A DNA stretch of 37,635 nt from JAJPXC01 sp964517875 (GTDB lineage: Bacteria; Bacteroidota; Bacteroidia; Bacteroidales; Muribaculaceae). The stretch lies in assembly GCA_964517875.1 (NCBI GenBank), contig CAZFEU010000015.1, forward strand, positions 1-37,635, read 5' to 3'. The position numbers and the translations under genes are program-made. The notes under the pieces are model-generated. The model saw only the letters and a list, made by a program, of their open reading frames with translations. It had not been told where the DNA came from and did no database searches. This document shows positions 25,505 to 34,151 of the stretch, piece by piece; the stretch's first letter is position 1; every line of letters begins with the position of its first letter.

Positions 25505-25512
25505 TAAAGTTA
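25505..25512 (-). promoter_or_regulatory. Candidate -7 box of the dcw operon
   Basis: On the minus strand TAACTTTA is a 7 of 8 match to TAnnTTTG and lies 25 nt before the rsmH ATG. No good -33 box is seen; its place is taken by the inverted repeat at 25518-25554. Confidence 0.35.
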
Positions 25513-25517
25513 ATGAT

Positions 25518-25554
25518 ATATTTCGAGAATTTGGATATGTAAATTCTCAAATAT
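25518..25554. promoter_or_regulatory. Long inverted repeat in the dcw promoter region, candidate operator
   Basis: ATATTT-c-GAGAATTT (25518-25532) and AAATTCTC-AAATAT (25541-25554) form 14-bp arms, perfect except for one extra C, around an 8-nt centre. It lies directly upstream of the best -7 candidate for rsmH. The arrangement suits a dimeric regulator's binding site. AT-rich composition makes chance partly possible, but 14 matched pairs is long. Confidence 0.45.
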
Positions 25555-25564
25555 GTCAAAAAAG

Positions 25565-25573
25565 TTATCAACA
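25565..25573 (+). promoter_or_regulatory. Single DnaA-box-like sequence
   Basis: TTATCAACA differs by one base from the DnaA box TTATCCACA. It sits between rlmN and rsmH, near the inverted repeat. A lone site occurs by chance fairly often, so this is only noted. Confidence 0.25.
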
Positions 25574-25620
25574 TATTTGTACGCACGCGAGTTGGAGCGG
25601 TTTTTGCCCCCTGGGTGGAT

Positions 25621-26661
25621 TTACGATTGTAAATTTTTCTTTCCGGCAAGCATTCCGCAAGCTGCCATTATGTCCTCGCCGCGTGAGGCACGGATGGTGC
25701 AGGTGATGCCGGCGTTGTTCAGGCGGTTGCGAAATTCCACCATGCGCTGGTCGGTAGCCGAAGTAAGGTCGCAGTCGGGTATGGAGTGGAAGCGGATCAG
25801 GTTGACGCGCACTTCCATGCCGCGGAGTAGGCGGATTAATGCATCGGCGTGACGGTCATCATCGTTAACTCCCTGCCACATAATATATTCAATAGATAGT
25901 CTACGCTGGTGCGCAAAGTCGTATTGGCGCAGCATATCGATTACCGAAGTCAGGGGATAGGCCCGCTCCACAGGCATAAGTTCGCGGCGCTGTGTGGGGT
26001 AGGGTGAGTGCACTGAGATGGCGATATGCACCTTGGTGCTGTCGAGCAGTCGTCGCAGCCCGTCGAGCTTACCTATTGTTGAAACGGTGATGCGCTTTGG
26101 GCTCCATGCCAGTCCCCAGGGAGCGGTAAGCACATCGATGGCCTGAAGCACCGGGTCGAGGTTGTCGAGGGGCTCACCCATGCCCATAAACACGATGTTG
26201 GTAAGCCGGTCGGCTTCGTTAACCGAGAGGGGCTGGTTGATGATCTGGGCGGCGGTGAGATTGCCATGAAACCCATGGCGACCTGTCATGCAGAATTTGC
26301 ACCCCATCTTGCACCCCGCTTGCGATGAAACACACAGCGTAGCGCGGTCGCGGTCGGGTATCATCACGGCCTCGATGTCGCGCCCCGGGGCGCCGCGGAA
26401 TAGGTATTTCACCGTTCCGTCGGTCGATTTCACAAAGCTCAGGGGGGCTTCACGACCTATACAGTAGTCGCGCGCCAGCTTCTCGCGTGCGAATTTCGAC
26501 AGGTTGGTCATCTGGTCGATCGATGTGACCCGCTTTTCATAGAGCCATTGAGCCATCTGCTTGGCTGCGAATCGTGGCATGCCCTGCTCGGCGGCAAGGG
26601 CGGTGAGCTGCTGTAGTGTCATCCCCAGCAGGGGTTGCAATTGGTGATTTTCAGTTGCCAT
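25621..26661 (-). CDS. rlmN: Dual-specificity RNA methyltransferase RlmN
   Basis: A radical SAM enzyme that methylates C2 of A2503 in 23S rRNA and A37 in some tRNAs. 346 residues. The iron-sulfur motif CxxxCxxC is at Cys117, 121 and 124 (CKMGCKFC). The two catalytic cysteines expected for the methyl-transfer mechanism are Cys110 (TLCVSSQAG) and Cys335 (MAACGML). Other family strings are NIVFMGMGEPLDN and ITVSTIG. It is divergent from ispD. Its -7 box ends only 7 nt before the ATG, so the mRNA leader must be very short. It ends 141 nt before rsmH. Confidence 0.97.
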   Translation of the reverse strand: MATENHQLQPLLGMTLQQLTALAAEQGMPRFAAKQMAQWLYEKRVTSIDQMTNLSKFAREKLARDYCIGREAPLSFVKSTDGTVKYLFRGAPGRDIEAVMIPDRDRATLCVSSQAGCKMGCKFCMTGRHGFHGNLTAAQIINQPLSVNEADRLTNIVFMGMGEPLDNLDPVLQAIDVLTAPWGLAWSPKRITVSTIGKLDGLRRLLDSTKVHIAISVHSPYPTQRRELMPVERAYPLTSVIDMLRQYDFAHQRRLSIEYIMWQGVNDDDRHADALIRLLRGMEVRVNLIRFHSIPDCDLTSATDQRMVEFRNRLNNAGITCTIRASRGEDIMAACGMLAGKKNLQS

Positions 26662-26668
26662 AGGAGCA

Positions 26669-26676
26669 CAAAATTA
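26669..26676 (-). promoter_or_regulatory. -7 box of rlmN, near-leaderless
   Basis: On the minus strand TAATTTTG is an exact TAnnTTTG match ending 7 nt before the rlmN ATG. With the usual start 4-6 nt downstream, the leader would be about 1-4 nt. The -33 box is unclear. Confidence 0.55.
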
Positions 26677-26687
26677 CGAAATATCGT

Positions 26688-26695
26688 TAACTTTG
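26688..26695 (+). promoter_or_regulatory. -7 box of ispD, predicted leaderless
   Basis: TAACTTTG is an exact TAnnTTTG match whose last base is followed by only four bases before the ispD ATG. Transcription would start at or within a base or two of the A of ATG. The -33 box is unclear. Confidence 0.55.
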
Positions 26696-26699
26696 CGGC

Positions 26700-27389
26700 A
26701 TGGAGCGCGATATTTATGCAATAGTGATGGCTGCAGGGCGAGGTACTCGCTTTGGAAGCGAAGTGCCCAAGCAGTTTGTCGATTTGGCCGGATGCCCGGT
26801 AATTATGCATGCCATCAATACTCTACGTATCTGGAATTCAGACATTAAGCTGGTGGTGGCGCTCAATCCCGATGATGCTGGCTTATGGAGAGATATCGCC
26901 GCTCGCTATGATGTGAGCGATGTGCTGGTCACAGCCGGAGGTGCCACCCGATGGGAGTCGGTGCGCAACGCATTGGCTATCCTTACTCCAGGTGAAGATG
27001 ACGTGGTGATGGTGCACGATGGAGCCCGTCCGCTGCTCACTTGCTCCATGCTCGACAGACTTATTGCCGGGTTGGACGGCCATCGGGGAGCCATCCCCGT
27101 GGTGCCTCTTACCGACTCCATACGCCATATCACTGATAAAGGCTCGGAAGCCGTAGACCGTAGCCGCTACCGGGCTGTTCAGACACCCCAGGTGTTCAAT
27201 GCCGGAATGTTGCAACGTGCTTACCAACAACCTTACCGAGAGAGTTTTACCGACGATGCCTCTGTTATGGCGGCTTCGGGATATGTCGACCTGGCACTCG
27301 TCGACGGAGATGTGCGCAACATCAAAATCACCAACCCGAATGACATAGCTATTGCGGCTGTCTACCTCAATAATCAGGCTGATGAATAG
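26700..27389 (+). CDS. ispD: 2-C-methyl-D-erythritol 4-phosphate cytidylyltransferase
   Basis: IspD converts MEP and CTP to CDP-methylerythritol, the third step of the non-mevalonate isoprenoid pathway, which also feeds the undecaprenyl carrier of wall synthesis. 229 residues. The nucleotide-binding N-terminus is AIVMAAGRGTRFGSEVPKQF. Other motifs are TAGGATRWESVRNAL, VMVHDGARPL, RSRYRAVQTPQVF and FTDDASVM. The last 8 nt overlap the start of recG. Confidence 0.97.
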   Translation: MERDIYAIVMAAGRGTRFGSEVPKQFVDLAGCPVIMHAINTLRIWNSDIKLVVALNPDDAGLWRDIAARYDVSDVLVTAGGATRWESVRNALAILTPGEDDVVMVHDGARPLLTCSMLDRLIAGLDGHRGAIPVVPLTDSIRHITDKGSEAVDRSRYRAVQTPQVFNAGMLQRAYQQPYRESFTDDASVMAASGYVDLALVDGDVRNIKITNPNDIAIAAVYLNNQADE

Positions 27390-29472
27390 GTTGCGGCAAC
27401 TTGATATCACCTACCTCAAAGGGGTAGGCCCCAAACGTGCCGAATTGCTCGCCAAGGAAGCTGGGATAAAGTCGTACTATGACCTGCTTTATTACTTCCC
27501 TAACCACTACATCGACCGGTCGAAAATCTATCAAATCAAGGATTTGACGGGAGAGATGCCCGCGGTGCAGCTCCGTGGCCGGTTTATATCATTCGTAGTA
27601 AAAGGTGAGGGAGCCAAGATGAGGCTCGTAGCTCTGTTTACCGACGGCACCGGGCTGATTGAGGTAGTGTGGTTTCAGCGCATCAAGTCGATTAAGGCGT
27701 CATATCTACCTGAGACTGAGTATATAATATTTGGCAAGCCGCAGGAGTTCAACGGGCGGTGGTCGCTTGTTCACCCAGAAGTCGACATACCTACGGCCAC
27801 AACAGCCACTCAAGGTTTCCGCGGTGTGTACCCGCTCACCGAGAGGTTGCGAAGTCGCGGCTTCTCGTCGCGCACATTCTTCACCCTTGCGATGGCTGTG
27901 CTAAAGGCAACGCCTGCGGTAGAGGACCCACTGCCGCAGTCGCTGATCGATAAGTTGCATCTGATGCCGCTGCGCGAAGCGTTGGTGACGATTCATAATC
28001 CCACCAATCCGCAAAATCTTCAGCGAGCGCGCCTGCGACTGAAATTTGAGGAATTATTGCTATTGCAGCTTAATATCCAGCGATATTCGAGAAAGCGCCG
28101 CATGCAATCGGGAGGGTATCGTTTCGCCCATATTGGCCGATATTTCAACACTTTCTATAGCCAGTATCTACCCTTTGAGCTCACCGGAGCGCAAAAACGA
28201 GTGATTAAGGAGATAAGGGCCGACATGGGCTCGGGCCGGCAGATGAATCGCTTGCTTCAGGGTGACGTGGGCTCGGGAAAAACCATGGTGGCGCTACTCA
28301 CGATGCTTATTGCGCTCGACAATGGCACACAGGCATGCCTGATGGCTCCCACTGAAATTCTTGCTACACAGCACTTCGAGTCGCTGCAGAAGTTGGCTGC
28401 TCCCATTGGCGTGAATATAAGGTTGCTCACCGGCTCAACGCCCAAGAAGGAGCGTGCGGTGATACATGAGCAGCTGCGCGACGGGTCGCTGCATATACTC
28501 ATAGGCACCCATGCGCTTATAGAGGATGAAGTGCAGTTTAAGCAGCTCGGGTTTGTGGTGATCGACGAGCAGCACCGCTTCGGTGTGGCGCAGCGTGCCA
28601 GATTGTGGAAGAAAAGCTTAATACCTCCTCATGTACTCGTTATGACAGCCACGCCAATACCGCGCACACTCGCCATGACAGTCTATGGCGACCTGGATGT
28701 GTCGGTAATCGATGAGTTGCCTCCGGGTAGAAAACCTGTGGAGACGCTACTGCGCTACGACAACCGCCGTTTCGACGTGTACAGCGGCATGGGCAGACAG
28801 CTTAAGGAGGGACGGCAAGTCTATATCGTGTATCCATTGATTGAAGAGAATGAGAAGCTCGACCTTCGCTCACTCGAGGAGGGATACGAAGTGATACGCG
28901 ACACGTTTCCGCAATATAAGGTAGCTTTTGTGCATGGCAAGATGAAGCCCGCCGAGAAGGACTATCAGATGGGGCTTTTTGCCTCGGGTGAGGCTCGCAT
29001 ACTCGTGGCTACCACCGTGATTGAGGTGGGCGTGAACGTACCCAATGCCACTACGATGGTGATAGAGAATGCCGAGCGGTTTGGCCTGTCGCAGTTGCAC
29101 CAGCTGCGCGGGCGTGTGGGCCGCGGCGCCGACCAGAGCTACTGCATACTGATGACCAAGTACAACATTGCGGCTGAGACGCGTAAACGATTGGAAATCA
29201 TGACTTCGACCACCGATGGCTTTGTTGTGGCCGAGGCCGATCTGAAGATGCGCGGCCCGGGTGACCTCGAAGGCACGATGCAGAGCGGCATCCCATTCGA
29301 TCTCAAGCTTGCCAACCTGGCTACCGACGGACAGATAGTGCAACTGGCACGCGACGCAGCCTCCGACCTCCTCGATGCCGACCCCGACCTGGCTCACCCT
29401 GCCCACGCACCCCTGGTCCGCGCCCTCGCCGCCGCCAACGCCCGCACCATCGACTGGTCGCGCATCAGCTAA
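27382..29472 (+). CDS. recG: ATP-dependent DNA helicase RecG
   Basis: RecG drives reversal of stalled replication forks and branch migration of Holliday junctions. 696 residues from MNRLRQLDITYLKGVG. The in-frame ATG at 27352 would add ten residues without similarity and a longer overlap. The wedge/OB-fold domain occupies about 1-150. The helicase core has Walker A GDVGSGKT (294-301), the DEQH box (395-398), TATPIPRTLAMT, and helicase motifs near the C-terminus (VATTVIEVGVNVPNAT, HQLRGRVGR). The start overlaps ispD by 8 nt, so the two are translationally linked. Confidence 0.97.
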   Translation: MNRLRQLDITYLKGVGPKRAELLAKEAGIKSYYDLLYYFPNHYIDRSKIYQIKDLTGEMPAVQLRGRFISFVVKGEGAKMRLVALFTDGTGLIEVVWFQRIKSIKASYLPETEYIIFGKPQEFNGRWSLVHPEVDIPTATTATQGFRGVYPLTERLRSRGFSSRTFFTLAMAVLKATPAVEDPLPQSLIDKLHLMPLREALVTIHNPTNPQNLQRARLRLKFEELLLLQLNIQRYSRKRRMQSGGYRFAHIGRYFNTFYSQYLPFELTGAQKRVIKEIRADMGSGRQMNRLLQGDVGSGKTMVALLTMLIALDNGTQACLMAPTEILATQHFESLQKLAAPIGVNIRLLTGSTPKKERAVIHEQLRDGSLHILIGTHALIEDEVQFKQLGFVVIDEQHRFGVAQRARLWKKSLIPPHVLVMTATPIPRTLAMTVYGDLDVSVIDELPPGRKPVETLLRYDNRRFDVYSGMGRQLKEGRQVYIVYPLIEENEKLDLRSLEEGYEVIRDTFPQYKVAFVHGKMKPAEKDYQMGLFASGEARILVATTVIEVGVNVPNATTMVIENAERFGLSQLHQLRGRVGRGADQSYCILMTKYNIAAETRKRLEIMTSTTDGFVVAEADLKMRGPGDLEGTMQSGIPFDLKLANLATDGQIVQLARDAASDLLDADPDLAHPAHAPLVRALAAANARTIDWSRIS

Positions 29473-29592
29473 CCTTGATGCCCGGCTACACCGAGCCGAA
29501 TGGAGGAGGGTTGGAGAGGGTCATCAACCCACGGTTGCGCTCGCTACGCGGAGGTTACTCACACACCCAAAAGGGAAATTTGTGGGTGGGGA

Positions 29593-29624
29593 TTTGTAAA
29601 TGATGTGGATGTGGAGTATCTTTG
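29593..29624 (+). promoter_or_regulatory. Bacteroidetes-type promoter of the C69 dipeptidase
   Basis: TTTG at 29593-29596, 20-nt spacer, TATCTTTG at 29617-29624, an exact -33/-7 match. The leader would be about 30 nt to the ATG at 29660. Confidence 0.78.
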
Positions 29625-29659
29625 TGTGGAAATTGTAAACCAAACACTGACATAGCTTT

Positions 29660-31279
29660 ATGATGAAAAGAATATTTACGGCGGCGGTGATGTCGGCCAT
29701 TGTTGGCTGTGCTGCTGCCCTGGCGTGCACCAGCCTGATTGCCACCAAGGGTGCTTCGGCCGATGGGTCGACTATGATAACTTATGCTGCCGATTCGCAC
29801 AATCTCTACGGCGAGCTCTACCGCCAGCCAGCAGCCGACCATCCAGCGGGCGCTATGCGCGAGGTGCGCGAATGGGACACCAACAAGCACCTGGGCTACA
29901 TACCCGAAGTGGCTCATACCTACGCCACAATAGGTAACATGAACGAGCACGGTGTGGCTATCACCGAGTCGACATGGGGTGGCCGCAAGGAGCTGGTAGA
30001 CACCACGGGCATTGTGGATTACGGTTCGCTGATTTATATAGCACTGCAGCGCTCGAAGACGGCCCGCGAGGCCATCGACGTGATGACCGGCCTGGTGAAG
30101 GATTACGGCTACGCATCGTCGGGCGAATCATTCTCGATAGCCGACCCCAACGAGGCGTGGATTATGGAGATGATTGGTAAGGGTGGCAAGGAGAAAGGGG
30201 CCGTGTGGGTGGCCATGCGTGTGCCCGACGGGTATATCTCAGGCCATGCTAACCATGCGCGTATACACCGCTTCCCCCTCAAGGATAAGAAGAATGTGCT
30301 CTACTCCCCCGATGTCATCAAGTTTGCCCGCAAGATGGGCTACTTCGACGGCAAGGATGAGGACTTTGACTTCTCGCGCGCCTATGCCGTATACGATATG
30401 GGAGCTCTGCGCGGGTGCGATGCGCGCGTGTGGGCGTTCTATAATAAATACAATAAGGATATGGGTCAGTATCTACCCTGGGTTACCGAGGGTAAAGGGG
30501 AGGTGTTGCCGCTATGGGTAAAGCCCGACACGCTGCTTACTGCCAAGGATATGCAGTGGATGATGCGCGACCACTTCGAGAACACTCCTCTCAATATGAC
30601 ATCGGATATCGGTGCGGGCCCGTGGGATCTACCCTACCGGTTCCGTCCGATGGACTTCACCGTCGACGGCAAGGAGTATTTCAATGAGCGTGCCATTGCC
30701 ACACAGCAGACCGGCTTCTCGCTCGTAGCTCAGCTACAGGACAAGAACCCCGCCGCTACACGCGGATTGCTATGGTTTGGCACCGACGACGCCAATACAT
30801 GCGTATACCTCCCCATATTCTGCTCTGTAACCGAGGTGCCCGCGCAGCTGGGGCCTGGCGACGTGAATACACTCGACTGGAATTCCAACTTCTGGGTCAA
30901 TAATTATGTGGCCAACCAGGCTTATGGACGCTACTCGCTGATGATTCCCGACATCCGCCGGGTGCAGTCGGGGCTGGAGGACGCCATTAGCGCCGATGTG
31001 GCTCAGCTGCTCGCTGATACGCCCGACGATGCCGCTGCCACACAGGCTCTGGCCAATAAGTGGGCAGCTAAAGCTACGGCTGATTATAAGAAGCTTGGCG
31101 ACTATCTGTTTGTGCGTTTTCTTGATGGCAACCGCAAGAAGGTGGATGCCAATGGTGAATTTATCTACACCGAGGATGGGGTGGCCGTATACCCCGAATT
31201 TCCCGGATATAACGAGCGATACTATCGGTCGATTGTGGAGGATGCCGGTGATCGCCTGGAGTTGAAGCCCCTTGAATAA
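29660..31279 (+). CDS. C69-family dipeptidase (PepD-like), probably exported
   Basis: 539 residues of the Ntn-hydrolase peptidase family C69, which cleaves dipeptides with broad specificity. Cys23, in LACTSLIATKGASADGS, is the expected N-terminal nucleophile once residues 1-22 are removed. That leader (MMKRIFTAAVMSAIVGCAAALA) also looks like a signal peptide, so cleavage may both export and activate the enzyme. An earlier Cys17 makes a lipoprotein reading possible but less likely. Other family strings are NEHGVAITESTWGGR, DPNEAWIMEMIG, AMRVPDGYISGHANHARI and WNSNFWVNNYVANQAY. It is a single-gene unit with its own promoter. It fits an amino-acid- and peptide-using gut bacterium. Confidence 0.92.
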   Translation: MMKRIFTAAVMSAIVGCAAALACTSLIATKGASADGSTMITYAADSHNLYGELYRQPAADHPAGAMREVREWDTNKHLGYIPEVAHTYATIGNMNEHGVAITESTWGGRKELVDTTGIVDYGSLIYIALQRSKTAREAIDVMTGLVKDYGYASSGESFSIADPNEAWIMEMIGKGGKEKGAVWVAMRVPDGYISGHANHARIHRFPLKDKKNVLYSPDVIKFARKMGYFDGKDEDFDFSRAYAVYDMGALRGCDARVWAFYNKYNKDMGQYLPWVTEGKGEVLPLWVKPDTLLTAKDMQWMMRDHFENTPLNMTSDIGAGPWDLPYRFRPMDFTVDGKEYFNERAIATQQTGFSLVAQLQDKNPAATRGLLWFGTDDANTCVYLPIFCSVTEVPAQLGPGDVNTLDWNSNFWVNNYVANQAYGRYSLMIPDIRRVQSGLEDAISADVAQLLADTPDDAAATQALANKWAAKATADYKKLGDYLFVRFLDGNRKKVDANGEFIYTEDGVAVYPEFPGYNERYYRSIVEDAGDRLELKPLE

Positions 31280-31583
31280 GCTCACCACCCCAACAAGATG
31301 CCGTGCTTAGGTATCACCAAATGTTAAATAATGTGAGAGACGAGGGTACGGACTCAACCTTTCGTGTTACAAACGTGTTACATCTACAAAGCATAAAGAA
31401 AAGCGTAGCACGCATGAGAAAGGATAGAAATCCGGCTCCGAACTCTCGAAAAACACACACAAGGAGCTGCCGACGTTGGAAGCGACGCGGACTCAGCGGC
31501 GAAGGTTAAAAGCTAAGCTCTAATTTTTAAAAGTTGTGGGAGCCACACCATGTGCCAAAGGCATAAGGAGGCTCCCAATCTCT
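31280..31583. other. Intergenic region between convergent genes
   Basis: About 300 bases. A plus-strand ORF at 31303-31509 (68 codons) has a basic, Arg/Ser-rich tail, no recognisable domain and no convincing promoter, and I do not call it a gene. The right-hand end holds the hairpin described separately. Confidence 0.5.
31538..31576 (-). terminator. Hairpin terminator for the MBOAT/SGNH operon
   Basis: GGGAGCC (31538-31544) pairs with GGCTCCC (31570-31576), with a small inner TGCC/GGCA stem. Read on the minus strand it is followed by ACAACTTTTAAAAA, a moderately T-rich tail, just after the stop at 31584. Confidence 0.55.
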
Positions 31584-32576
31584 TTATTTATATGCCAGGT
31601 CGATAATGGCATTGCCCACGGAGGGGCGGAAGTGAACTGGATCGTACCACAGAGCGGAGTCGTAGGTGAATGAGTCGAGGGGTACGGTGGCGTCGATCAG
31701 TCGGTTGCCGAAGGTAGAGCGCAGCAGCTTAAGGTCGGCGGGGTGAAATGACAGGTGGCGGGCATTGGGCGCTATAATTATGCGATAGTCGGTGTGTTGT
31801 CGGTTAAGAACGTCGACTATGCGTGCCAACACGTCGCTGTAGCGCTGGGTGAGCAGCGGCTCTTTTATCTTTCCGGGATTTTTGGCGGGCCATAAAGGTT
31901 TATCCACGTTGGACTGTGTCATCTCGATCTCTTCATACGTGCACGGCATGTAATGTGACCTCTGATCATAGCCGGTAGGGTTGCGCTCCATTGTGGTGAT
32001 TGAGCGGATGTTTATGGGCTCTCCGGCGAGTTTCGACCCTATCCACGATGCTATGAAGTCGCGGTGGTAAAAGCCCTTGATGAAGGTCCAGTGCCACCTG
32101 AGCCAAGTTACATCGCTCACTTCGGGGTAGGCTATCACGACGGGGTCGTAGGCCTCGCGGTCGGCGAGCTCGTTAGGGTCGACGACAATCAGCGCATATT
32201 TTATAGTGTCGCCGCGGGCATCGAGCCACTCCATGCGCCGTGCTATTGATGAGAGTGTGGATTGATTGGAGTTGAGATAAAATGGCTCAGCGTCGAGCGG
32301 CAGGTAGGTAAGCCAGTGATCCACCGGTAGGCACTGGGCTATAGATGAGCCAAAGAGAAAGGCGTTGTATTGCCGTAGCTGGCTTTGCTGCTTATAGTTG
32401 CGTATCGAGGTCATGGCAAGGTTGGGTAGCGCTTCGAGCTCCTGGTAGTAGTAATATGGGTCGTAATGACGTATCACCCTGAAGGGGTCGATAGCCACGT
32501 ACACACCCACAAGCAGCACCACTGGCACTGCTATTACAAGGAGCGATCGGAGTAAGAAGCGGCTGAAACCTTGCAT
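31584..32576 (-). CDS. SGNH/AlgJ-DltD-like membrane-anchored protein, partner of the adjacent O-acyltransferase
   Basis: 330 residues: one N-terminal membrane helix (about 8-29) and a periplasmic domain. GSS at 76-78 (FLFGSSIAQ) looks like the nucleophile block of SGNH hydrolases, and D312-x-x-H315 (WYDPVHFRP) like the C-terminal catalytic Asp/His block. Together they make a plausible Ser-His-Asp site as in AlgJ, AlgX, DltD or PatB. Such proteins take the acyl group moved across the membrane by an MBOAT protein and put it on a polysaccharide or wall glycan. The gene starts 3 nt after the MBOAT stop. The acceptor is unknown and overall similarity is weak. Confidence 0.72.
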   Translation of the reverse strand: MQGFSRFLLRSLLVIAVPVVLLVGVYVAIDPFRVIRHYDPYYYYQELEALPNLAMTSIRNYKQQSQLRQYNAFLFGSSIAQCLPVDHWLTYLPLDAEPFYLNSNQSTLSSIARRMEWLDARGDTIKYALIVVDPNELADREAYDPVVIAYPEVSDVTWLRWHWTFIKGFYHRDFIASWIGSKLAGEPINIRSITTMERNPTGYDQRSHYMPCTYEEIEMTQSNVDKPLWPAKNPGKIKEPLLTQRYSDVLARIVDVLNRQHTDYRIIIAPNARHLSFHPADLKLLRSTFGNRLIDATVPLDSFTYDSALWYDPVHFRPSVGNAIIDLAYK

Positions 32577-32579
32577 GTG

Positions 32580-34130
32580 TCAGAATTGGAAATAGATAAA
32601 TTGGGTTGGTTCGGCGGTTGAGGTCAGAATCAGCAGTAAGATGACCATGTAGCTGCACAGGCGCAAGGCTGGTGAGTGTGGCACACGCTGGAGTCCGTGG
32701 GTCAGGTGACGCGCGCGCCACTCCACAATCAGCATCACCACGCCCCATACCCACGGCAACCATCGGCATATGGCGGCAATGGTGGTTGTGGTGTTGAGTA
32801 TGACGGATGCTATTAAAATAGCCAGTGCGGCAGTGGCCGATATTGCGCCAATGGCCGTTCGGATCCTGTGTCCAAGTTTGTGCCACGCCAATACCGCAAT
32901 CTCGCCGACAAGTGCAAGCAGAGCCATCGACACCAGCGATATGGGTAGTATCTTTAGCATACCGGCAGTGCTCTCGGAGCGGAAGAATACATAGGACAGT
33001 GTGGATAAGGCGAGCATTGAGGGTATGCCATTGTAGGGCGACGCTATTGCGAGGCGGCGTTTAGGTAGAAAGCGGGCTGACACCGACGCCACTCCCCAGA
33101 ATGCCCCCCATAAGACGAATGTCCACGCTGCCCCATGCCACAGTCCCGAGATGAGAAACACTATCATCAGGTTGATGCTCGTTCGCAAGCGTGAGCAGTG
33201 CGAGCCTCCAAGTGGTATGTAGATGTATGTGCGAAACCATTGCATCAGCGATACGTTCCACCGTTGCCACCACTGCTTCACATTGCGTGAAAACAACGGA
33301 AACCGGAAGTTTTGCATCAGCTCGATGCCAAGGCATCGCGACACACCGCGTGCTATGTCGCAGTAGCCCGAGAAGTCGCAGTAAAGCACAAGCGAAAAGG
33401 TGACCAACGCTACGATGATGGAGATGGGAGTAATGTCGAGATAGTAGGATGGATGCGACATTACGCCGTCGACATACACTGCCAGTGAATCGGCGATAAC
33501 CACTTTCTTGAACATGCCCCACAGAGCTTGCCTCGCACCATCGACGGCGGTGCCATAGTGCCACTGACGCGGCGACGTGAGCTGGGGCATGAGATGTGAT
33601 GCACGTTCTATGGGGCCGGCTACGAGTTGAGGGAAGTAGCACAGGAATAAGGCAAGGTGCCCGAGGTTGCGTTCGGCCTCGACTTCGCGGCGGTATACGT
33701 CGACCGAGTAGCCGATGGCCTGGAAGGAGTAGAACGAGATTCCCACCGGCAGGAGCACCTCGAGAGTGAACCAGTCAATGTTCCACCCGAATGTGGCGAA
33801 AAGCCATTGCAGATTCTCGCTGAAGAAGTTGAAGTACTTGAAAACTATGAGTGTGAGCGTGCATATCACTATGTTGACCGTTGTCCATAGCAGCGCATGG
33901 TGTCGACGGGCCGCGAGCAGCGAGGTGATGTAGGTAGTGACAGTCACGCCGGCCAGCAGGCACATATAGCGCCAGTCCCACCATGCGTAGAACAGATAGC
34001 TGGCACTGAGCAGTATCACATTCTGTATCCGCTGTATCCGCCAGCTTTTACTTCCAGCCGTGCCCGCTCCCCAATATAGCAGGAATACTATGGGGAAAAA
34101 GAAGATGAACGGCAAGGAGTTGAATGTCAT
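32580..34130 (-). CDS. MBOAT-family membrane O-acyltransferase (AlgI/PatA/DltB-like)
   Basis: 516 residues with about 11-13 hydrophobic segments. The AlgI-type core is clear: LLPVGISFYSFQAIGYSVDVYR (split by a membrane turn), FPQLVAGPIERA, YCDFSGYCDIARG, WWQRWNVSLMQWFR and YIYIPLGG. The invariant catalytic His332 is in SGLWHGAAWTF. The position that is usually His in RWH is Asn here (RWN), an accepted variant in parts of the family. The protein moves acetyl or other acyl groups across the membrane for O-acylation of an extracytoplasmic glycan. It is paired with the SGNH-like gene 3 nt downstream, and the upstream methyltransferase gene ends 21 nt before it. C-terminal hydrophobic segments are more divergent. 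Confidence 0.93.
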   Translation of the reverse strand: MTFNSLPFIFFFPIVFLLYWGAGTAGSKSWRIQRIQNVILLSASYLFYAWWDWRYMCLLAGVTVTTYITSLLAARRHHALLWTTVNIVICTLTLIVFKYFNFFSENLQWLFATFGWNIDWFTLEVLLPVGISFYSFQAIGYSVDVYRREVEAERNLGHLALFLCYFPQLVAGPIERASHLMPQLTSPRQWHYGTAVDGARQALWGMFKKVVIADSLAVYVDGVMSHPSYYLDITPISIIVALVTFSLVLYCDFSGYCDIARGVSRCLGIELMQNFRFPLFSRNVKQWWQRWNVSLMQWFRTYIYIPLGGSHCSRLRTSINLMIVFLISGLWHGAAWTFVLWGAFWGVASVSARFLPKRRLAIASPYNGIPSMLALSTLSYVFFRSESTAGMLKILPISLVSMALLALVGEIAVLAWHKLGHRIRTAIGAISATAALAILIASVILNTTTTIAAICRWLPWVWGVVMLIVEWRARHLTHGLQRVPHSPALRLCSYMVILLLILTSTAEPTQFIYFQF

Positions 34131-34151
34131 GTCTCGGTGCGGATAAGGGGA

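Noticed and set aside
25565..25573. Origin of replication near the DnaA-box-like sequence
   Set aside because: Only one box, no cluster of boxes, no AT-rich unwinding region of note, and no dnaA or dnaN nearby.
31303..31509. Plus-strand ORF of 68 codons after the C69 dipeptidase
   Set aside because: Basic low-information sequence, no promoter box, no family resemblance; it lies between convergent genes.
31584..34130. Alginate or capsule biosynthesis locus
   Set aside because: Only the acyl-transfer pair is present; no polymerase, epimerase, glycosyltransferase or export genes accompany it.
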